A stretch of 8,691 bases of DNA from Candidatus Nitrosopumilus sp. Its GTDB lineage: Archaea; Thermoproteota; Nitrososphaeria; Nitrososphaerales; Nitrosopumilaceae. Shown in pieces: positions 5,262-8,691 of this stretch. Under the pieces are notes generated by a model, which saw only the letters and a program-made list of their open reading frames with translations, searched no databases and had not been told where the DNA came from. The stretch lies in contig JAOUAE010000046.1 in assembly GCA_029861085.1 (NCBI GenBank), forward strand, positions 1-8,691, read 5' to 3'. A program made the position numbers and the translations under genes. Numbering within the stretch: position 1 is the first letter of the stretch; each line of letters begins with the position of its first letter.

Positions 5262-5328
5262 TTCCTAACAGAATTGTTTCTCGGTCAAAGCTATCTGGGG
5301 ATATTTTTAGAATTTGTTTTGTTTTCAT
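5239..5328 (-). CDS. Possible 29-residue microprotein
   Basis: The frame encodes a mixed-charge peptide (starting MKTKQILKISPDSFDR) with coding-like composition. A TTTATTA element on the minus strand lies about 30 nt before the ATG at 5328. It sits directly downstream of the second cyclase on the same strand, about 90 bp after its stop. No family is recognised. Confidence 0.35.
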   Translation of the reverse strand: MKTKQILKISPDSFDRETILLGIKETRYN

Positions 5329-5421
5329 TACAACATTAGATGTGCATTACACACTAATAAACAACATCAAATTAATATGTAAATTTGGATATGCATTCAC
5401 TGTCATTTGATTTTTTCAATA

Positions 5422-6111
5422 TCATTTCCTTTGAATCTCGTATACAGGGTATGAATGCTTCAATCCAATCGAGAATCCTTTTACTTCCTTGAATTTGTAA
5501 TCATCAAATTTTTTTACCATGCGATAAAGATCCCCTCCTATCACGGAACTATTTTTTGTGGCAGCATAGTTTATCTTTGAGCACATGTTTACAGGCGCTC
5601 CAATCATATCCAAGGATTCAGAAGTATTTGACTTCATCAAAACTACTGATCCGTAATCAGCACTGATTCTATAATCAACAGGCGGTAATCCTTCTTTGGC
5701 CAGTCTTTTGCATATTGTATCATGGTATTCAAGCATTGCAAGACTGCACTCTAGACATGACATGAATCCATATTTTCTAGTTGATTTTGATGACTCTGGA
5801 AAATAGTATATCAGGCAATCTCCAACATTTTTTATCACAAAACCGCCAAACCTGGCCAGAATCTTTGCCATGGAGTTTAGAAATATTTGGTAGTATCTTG
5901 GGATCTTTTCATTTCCAATAGTGGCTGCAATCTTTGTAGATTCTACCATGTCAACTAGTCCGACACAATAACTTTTGTTCTGTCCAGAAAATGCAACTAG
6001 ATAATCGGAGGAATTCATGGTTTGATTAGAATTATCAGCACTGTCATCTGACACTAAAAAATTGTTCCCAAATGCAATTTCTTCTTTCACGATCATAGGG
6101 AAAATCCCCAT
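5422..6111 (-). CDS. Class III adenylate/guanylate cyclase domain protein
   Basis: This complete 229-residue protein is essentially one cyclase catalytic domain after a polar 45-residue N-terminus, with no membrane segment. Motifs: VGLVDMVESTK (metal Asp D54), VIKNVGDCLIYYF (K94 and metal Asp D98), LDMIGAPVNMCSK (D168, N175). As in the cyclase at the left edge, the expected transition-state Arg four residues after the Asn is Lys (K179). The ATG at 6111 is the only in-frame start before the domain that fits a TATA-like TTTTATC on the minus strand (6143-6150), about 35 nt upstream, giving a short leader. It lies 71 bp after the Cys-rich 57-residue gene on the same strand. The second messenger and activity are unproven. 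Confidence 0.9.
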   Translation of the reverse strand: MGIFPMIVKEEIAFGNNFLVSDDSADNSNQTMNSSDYLVAFSGQNKSYCVGLVDMVESTKIAATIGNEKIPRYYQIFLNSMAKILARFGGFVIKNVGDCLIYYFPESSKSTRKYGFMSCLECSLAMLEYHDTICKRLAKEGLPPVDYRISADYGSVVLMKSNTSESLDMIGAPVNMCSKINYAATKNSSVIGGDLYRMVKKFDDYKFKEVKGFSIGLKHSYPVYEIQRK

Positions 6112-6142
6112 GTGAGTGCAACTACTGAAACCGCGCTGGAAA

Positions 6143-6150
6143 GATAAAAC
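6143..6150 (-). promoter_or_regulatory. TATA-like box of the second cyclase
   Basis: GTTTTATC on the minus strand is centred about 35 nt before the ATG at 6111, predicting a leader of roughly 9 nt. Confidence 0.4.
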
Positions 6151-6182
6151 GAGTAGTACGTTCGCCTGTACCTTGGCCTCAT

Positions 6183-6356
6183 CTATGCAATCACCGTTTT
6201 TTTAATTTCAGCAGTCTTGCACAGGCTAATCAAACAATCATGACAGAGATATTCACCGGACGTATTCTTGCAACCGCAATCACATGTACACGTATAATCA
6301 TTCATTAATTGAGCCCAGAGAGACTCGAGTTTGTATTGCTCTGAATTGAACTGCAT
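6183..6356 (-). CDS. Cys-rich small protein
   Basis: The 57-residue protein has a polar helical start (residues 1-21, one Trp) and then seven Cys. Four alternate in TCTCDCGC (C23, C25, C27, C29), followed by LCHDC (C38, H39, C41) and C46. This ligand number could hold two zinc ions or a cluster. An in-frame TGA lies just upstream of the ATG, so the start is fixed at 6356. TTTATA on the minus strand (6396-6401) lies about 42 nt upstream and would give a short leader. The gene precedes the second cyclase on the same strand; a sensing link with it is only inferred. The alternating C-x-C pattern recalls the 34-residue Cys-rich protein at 1600-1704. Confidence 0.65.
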   Translation of the reverse strand: MQFNSEQYKLESLWAQLMNDYTCTCDCGCKNTSGEYLCHDCLISLCKTAEIKKTVIA

Positions 6357-6558
6357 TCCAAAAAATCATTCTACCTTGGATGGATCAGTCCGTCCTATAA
6401 AGGGGTGTAATGTCTCATGGAGTATCTTTTGTTATTTTTCATGATTTTTTTTTGAAGATTATTGTCTAAATGTGAAAAAACTTTTCAAAATTATCAACTA
6501 CGATCAGACTTTCTATCGGCAATTAATCGGTAGTTTCGGAAAAGTTTCAACAAAATCT
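6357..6558. other. Non-coding AT-rich stretch before the repeat array
   Basis: No supported gene is visible. It holds a long T-tract (6443-6453), a small hairpin (TGAAAA-AAC-TTTTCA, 6473-6487), and ATCGG-CAATTA-ATCGG near 6520-6532, which looks like a degenerate relative of the repeat array beside it. Confidence 0.4.
6396..6401 (-). promoter_or_regulatory. TATA box of the Cys-rich 57-residue gene
   Basis: The minus strand reads TTTATA inside CCCCTTTTATAGG, about 42 nt before the ATG at 6356, implying a leader of about 16 nt. Confidence 0.5.
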
Positions 6559-6707
6559 CCGAATTGATACCGAATTGATAGTTCATTCCACCGAATTGAT
6601 AATTGCTGTCTCCGAATTGATAGTTCATTCCACCGAATTGATACCGAATTGATACCGAATTGATAATTGCTGTCTCCGAATTGATAGTTCATTCCATCGA
6701 ATTGATA
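6559..6707. repeat. Array of nine 11-bp direct repeats with alternating 10-bp spacers
   Basis: CCGAATTGATA occurs eight times exactly (starts 6559, 6570, 6591, 6612, 6633, 6644, 6655, 6676) and once with its first C changed to T (6697). The start-to-start distance is always 11 or 21 bp. Where 10 bp intervene they are one of only two sequences, GTTCATTCCA (three times) or ATTGCTGTCT (twice). It is not CRISPR: the repeats are too short and the spacers are themselves repeated. A 53-bp block (6591-6643) recurs at 6655-6707 with one mismatch, so the array partly grew by duplication. Read on the minus strand, 21-bp units encode heptapeptides such as YQFGDSN. The array starts 38 bp past the stop of the membrane protein gene. 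Confidence 0.9.
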
Positions 6708-6744
6708 AAAAATATCAGAAAAACAGTTGGTTACAACTGCTCTT

Positions 6745-7095
6745 CTAACATCCGTGTCTGTTTTCTGTGCTGTTGTCGTTTCTCTTTTTGTAATGGTTAT
6801 ACAACCACAATCCACCAAAGATTGCAATCATCACTACACAAAAAATTACGACGGCCTTCACAATTCCAGAGTTTCCAGCAATGTTAACTCCTTTCACATC
6901 CTTGAGATATTTCTTAAATTCTTCAGGCCTTTCCTTGAACTGTACAAAATTCTTCATGCTGCTTGCACGATAGGTTCTAGGTTTTTTGTCAGGTCCCCTT
7001 TCTCTGCTGCGAGGTTTTTTCCCAGCTAAGACGTTTTCAGAGTTATCACAACTTTCAGATACGCTTTCAACAACTTTGTCTTCATCCATCATCAT
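6745..7095 (-). CDS. Single-pass membrane protein of unknown function
   Basis: The 116-residue protein has an acidic start (residues 1-20), a strongly basic segment (about 26-48, KKPRSRERGPDKKPR), a charged helix (49-70) and one membrane span (about 78-99, AVVIFCVVMIAIFGGLWLY), then a short basic tail. There is no cleavable signal peptide at the N-terminus, so a tail-anchored-like topology with the basic domain in the cytoplasm is likely. The basic domain could touch nucleic acid or lipid head groups. Its first ATG (7095) overlaps the stop of the preceding gene (ATGA). A strong Shine-Dalgarno (GGAGGTGAT, 7101-7109) sits 5-11 bases before the three successive ATGs at 7095, 7092 and 7089. I do not recognise the family. 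Confidence 0.75.
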   Translation of the reverse strand: MMMDEDKVVESVSESCDNSENVLAGKKPRSRERGPDKKPRTYRASSMKNFVQFKERPEEFKKYLKDVKGVNIAGNSGIVKAVVIFCVVMIAIFGGLWLYNHYKKRNDNSTENRHGC

Positions 7096-7403
7096 ATTAC
7101 ATCACCTCCCCTGGCTATGATGCTACCAGAAATGATTTTCTTGATTGTCTTTTTGTGGAGTTTTAACACTCCATTTTCTCTAATCTTTTTTTGCAACGAG
7201 ATTAGATTGCTTCGTGATATTCCAAATCTGTGGGAATCTCTTGGTCTAATCTCAAGTATCTTCTCTTTCAAATTATCGTAGACTGTACAACTCTCCGAGT
7301 CCTCAAAAACACCTAACACATTGGCAGCGTCAAGGTTTGCTACCTCCTTTCCGACATATTTTATCTGATTTTTGCCTATTTTCATGCGTAATCTGGACAA
7401 CAA
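7092..7403 (-). CDS. Possible 5'-truncated protein with a helix-turn-helix-like C-terminus
   Basis: The longest frame with a usable start gives 103 residues from TTG (7403), or 97 from ATG (7385). Neither start has a TATA box, and the frame is open with coding-like composition (NWHTFHNYYIETK) back to a TAG at 7482-7484, adding 26 sense codons. This suggests a lost N-terminus. The C-terminal half (YDNLKEKILEI, then HRFGISRSNLISLQKKIREN, then HKKTIKKII) looks like a helix-turn-helix followed by a basic helix. From memory it resembles the C-terminal tail of some archaeal Cas1-type proteins, but no Cas1 catalytic region is present, so this is a weak hint. Its stop overlaps the start of the membrane protein gene (ATGA), so the two are translationally coupled. 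Confidence 0.55.
   Translation of the reverse strand: MLSRLRMKIGKNQIKYVGKEVANLDAANVLGVFEDSESCTVYDNLKEKILEIRPRDSHRFGISRSNLISLQKKIRENGVLKLHKKTIKKIISGSIIARGGDVI
7101..7109 (-). promoter_or_regulatory. Strong Shine-Dalgarno for the membrane protein
   Basis: GGAGGTGAT lies within the end of the upstream gene, 5 bases before the first of three ATGs. It shows that internal genes of transcripts here use SD-driven initiation, unlike the leaderless first genes. Confidence 0.75.
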
Positions 7404-7523
7404 GCCATCATTCCCATCTGACTTTGTCTCGATGTAGTAATTGTGGAAAGTATGCCAATTGAGTTTAGAAACTAACCTTGACTATCCAAATAATCTAAGT
7501 ACCAAGAAAAAGAAACTGCAAAG

Positions 7524-7530
7524 GTATACA
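7524..7530 (+). promoter_or_regulatory. TATA-like box of the basic microprotein
   Basis: GTATACA is centred about 27 nt before the ATG at 7554. It overlaps the alternative upstream ATG at 7530, which argues against that start. Confidence 0.5.
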
Positions 7531-7553
7531 TGAATGATAGGGAAATAACAGAT

Positions 7554-7646
7554 ATGACTAAGAAATTACCAAGGGGACATAATATTGGTGGCAGCGCTAA
7601 ACAGAAAAGACGCAAAGAGCATAAACAAGAATCTAACAAAAACTAA
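7554..7646 (+). CDS. Small basic protein
   Basis: The 30-residue product is highly basic (Lys/Arg/His nearly half), begins MTKKLPRGHNIGGSAKQKRR, and has no hydrophobic core, so it is probably unstructured until it binds RNA, DNA or another polyanion. The ATG at 7554 is preferred because a TATA-like box sits 27 nt upstream; the ATG at 7530 would add eight residues but overlaps that box. It stands alone, divergent from the truncated gene at 7092-7482. The family is unknown; nucleic-acid or ribosome association is an inference from charge alone. Confidence 0.6.
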   Translation: MTKKLPRGHNIGGSAKQKRRKEHKQESNKN

Positions 7647-7937
7647 GTGTTACTTTCCATCTATTAATTAGATAATCAACAGAAATTACTTTAATTCCAA
7701 AAATTTAATCTGTTCATTTTTTTAGTTCTTACACGTGGGTGTGAAAACTACTCTAACTATATCCCTGTGCATGTTGTGCTCCCAATTAAATTTGAACCCA
7801 TAATTTGGATTTGAATTGAGTGTTAATTCTACGATTTCAATAAGACGATATTGTTACAAATCTATAGAGATTTGGTTCTAAATCGTTTATCAATATCAAA
7901 ACAGGAAGAAATGGGTAGTGTAACATTCTATTTGGAA
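7647..7937. other. AT-rich region between the basic microprotein and Orc1/Cdc6
   Basis: No supported gene is visible. A 16-codon minus-strand frame starts at 7772 without a good TATA spacing. A short inverted repeat ACAC-GTGG-GTGT is present near 7732-7743. The region lies at the 3' end of the orc1/cdc6 gene; archaeal origins more often lie at its 5' side, which is outside the window. Confidence 0.5.
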
Positions 7938-8691
7938 TCAAGATCCTAAACTTTGTTCTTCAAAATCCACATACTCTCTCCAGCTGACTTTTTCATAGTA
8001 CTTGTCCCACGTCTTAAAGGACGTATCGCCAATCCGCCACTCCGGACTCTCCTTTACCTTAAGGTGTCTCTTTTTGTCTTCTTGTAATTGTTCAAACGTC
8101 TTTCTGTAAATTTTCAGTATCATGTCAGGCGGGATTCTCAGCTCATACTGCGTTCCATAGCCGTGTCGTCCACTGGACCTCGTATTGGAATGTAGTATTC
8201 CACCTTGGGTAAGCTTAGAGAGGATGTCAGATATTCTCCTGTATGACAATCCTTTTTCTTCCATATTGCTATATTGCTTGTAGATCCTTGATGTAGAATG
8301 ACATGGTTTGTCTGTAAGATAAGAAAGGCGGGCTATGGCATTCATTAATTGTCTTGAATGGCGTGATGCATTGCGATGATATTCATAAAATGTATTTTTT
8401 TGTAATTTTGAATCAGCTTTTACCACATGCTCGGGAATAATTTTTACAGATTCAAAAGAAGCTATCTCTGATGAAATCTTTAGAAGCTCAATTGCCCTGC
8501 GAGCATCGCCGTGTTCAGCAGATGAAACATCTGCACATTTCTGCAGCACCTCATCATCTATTGGTACAGAGAAGGCTTTTTCAGATATATTTCTCAGGAT
8601 ATCCAAGACCTGGTCTTTTTTGTAGGGCTCAAAGAACACTTCACATGTACCAATCCTTGAGCGCACGCGGTCATCTAGCTCAAAATTCCTT
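7938..8691 (-). CDS. Orc1/Cdc6 replication initiator, C-terminal part (5' end outside window)
   Basis: The last 250 residues are visible; the frame runs off the right edge (first full codon ends at 8690), so the start lies outside the window. Orc1/Cdc6 is an AAA+ ATPase that binds archaeal origin repeats and loads MCM. The fragment begins after the Walker motifs, in the AAA+ domain (NFELDDRVRSR). It contains the lid region with the sensor-2 motif GDARRAIELL (about fragment residues 61-70) and then a winged-helix domain (roughly 115-190, with GLSYRRISDILSKLTQGGIL as recognition helices and GYGTQYELR as wing). The C-terminus is a charged extension of about 60 residues with several Trp. The sequence fits an intact initiator rather than a pseudogene. 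Confidence 0.9.
   Translation of the reverse strand, partial: RNFELDDRVRSRIGTCEVFFEPYKKDQVLDILRNISEKAFSVPIDDEVLQKCADVSSAEHGDARRAIELLKISSEIASFESVKIIPEHVVKADSKLQKNTFYEYHRNASRHSRQLMNAIARLSYLTDKPCHSTSRIYKQYSNMEEKGLSYRRISDILSKLTQGGILHSNTRSSGRHGYGTQYELRIPPDMILKIYRKTFEQLQEDKKRHLKVKESPEWRIGDTSFKTWDKYYEKVSWREYVDFEEQSLGS

Larger units (their letters stand above)
5149..5421. other. Convergent intergenic region with two weak small ORFs
   Basis: This region separates TFB (plus) and the second cyclase (minus), which converge. Apart from the palindrome and two weak ORF candidates described separately, it is AT-rich with T-tracts and shows no RNA gene. Confidence 0.5.

Noticed and set aside
6559..6707. CRISPR array
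   Set aside because: Repeats are 11 bp and the 10-bp spacers are two recurring sequences, some repeats having no spacer at all; CRISPR spacers are unique and 30 bp or more.
6513..6827. A 104-codon minus-strand frame through the repeat array
   Set aside because: It overlaps the end of the membrane protein gene in another frame, has no promoter or SD, and most of its C-terminal half is just the repeats read with frame changes.
7647..7937. Replication origin beside orc1/cdc6
   Set aside because: No origin-type repeats are recognised here, and this is the 3' side of the gene; the usual 5' side is beyond the window.

Overview
The window looks like chromosomal DNA of an AT-rich, ammonia-oxidising-type archaeon (Nitrososphaerota/Thaumarchaeota, probably the Nitrosopumilus/Nitrosarchaeum side). 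The evidence is an archaeal TFB (TFIIB) gene, the C-terminal part of an archaeal Orc1/Cdc6 initiator, two class III nucleotide cyclases, and a repeated gene style: a TATA-like box centred about 24-28 nt before an ATG, so most transcripts should be leaderless. The genus is an inference; no rRNA or tRNA gene is visible.

Layout. At the left edge a class III cyclase (minus strand, 3' end cut off by the window) faces a small helical protein at 1019-1309. From 1457 to 2272 there are two divergent sets of very small Cys/His metal-binding-type proteins: a leaderless minus-strand pair (1704 to 1457) and a plus-strand trio (1900 to 2272) containing a C2H2 finger and a zinc ribbon. A coiled-coil protein follows (2412-2696, minus). 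From 2807 to 3318 lies a minus-strand micro-operon whose reading frames seem broken by single-base shifts. AT-rich DNA with a Lys/Glu-rich peptide gene (3507-3602) and a zinc microprotein (3907-4005) leads to the TFB gene (4177-5148). A second class III cyclase (5422-6111, minus) lies downstream of a Cys-rich 57-residue gene (6183-6356). An array of 11-bp direct repeats (6559-6707) sits just beyond the 3' end of a two-gene unit (6745-7482, minus): a probably 5'-truncated DNA-binding-like protein translationally coupled to a single-pass membrane protein. A small basic protein gene (7554-7646) and an empty AT-rich stretch precede the Orc1/Cdc6 C-terminal region (7938 to the right edge, minus).

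How it fits together. TFB (promoter selection) and Orc1/Cdc6 (origin binding) are information-processing genes. The cyclases suggest cyclic-nucleotide signalling, although both carry Lys where the transition-state Arg normally is. At least six metal-binding-type microproteins within about 6 kb, most with their own leaderless promoter, are the outstanding theme. The strongest candidates for something undescribed are the helically phased repeat array and the frameshifted micro-operon; both are inferences from sequence alone.
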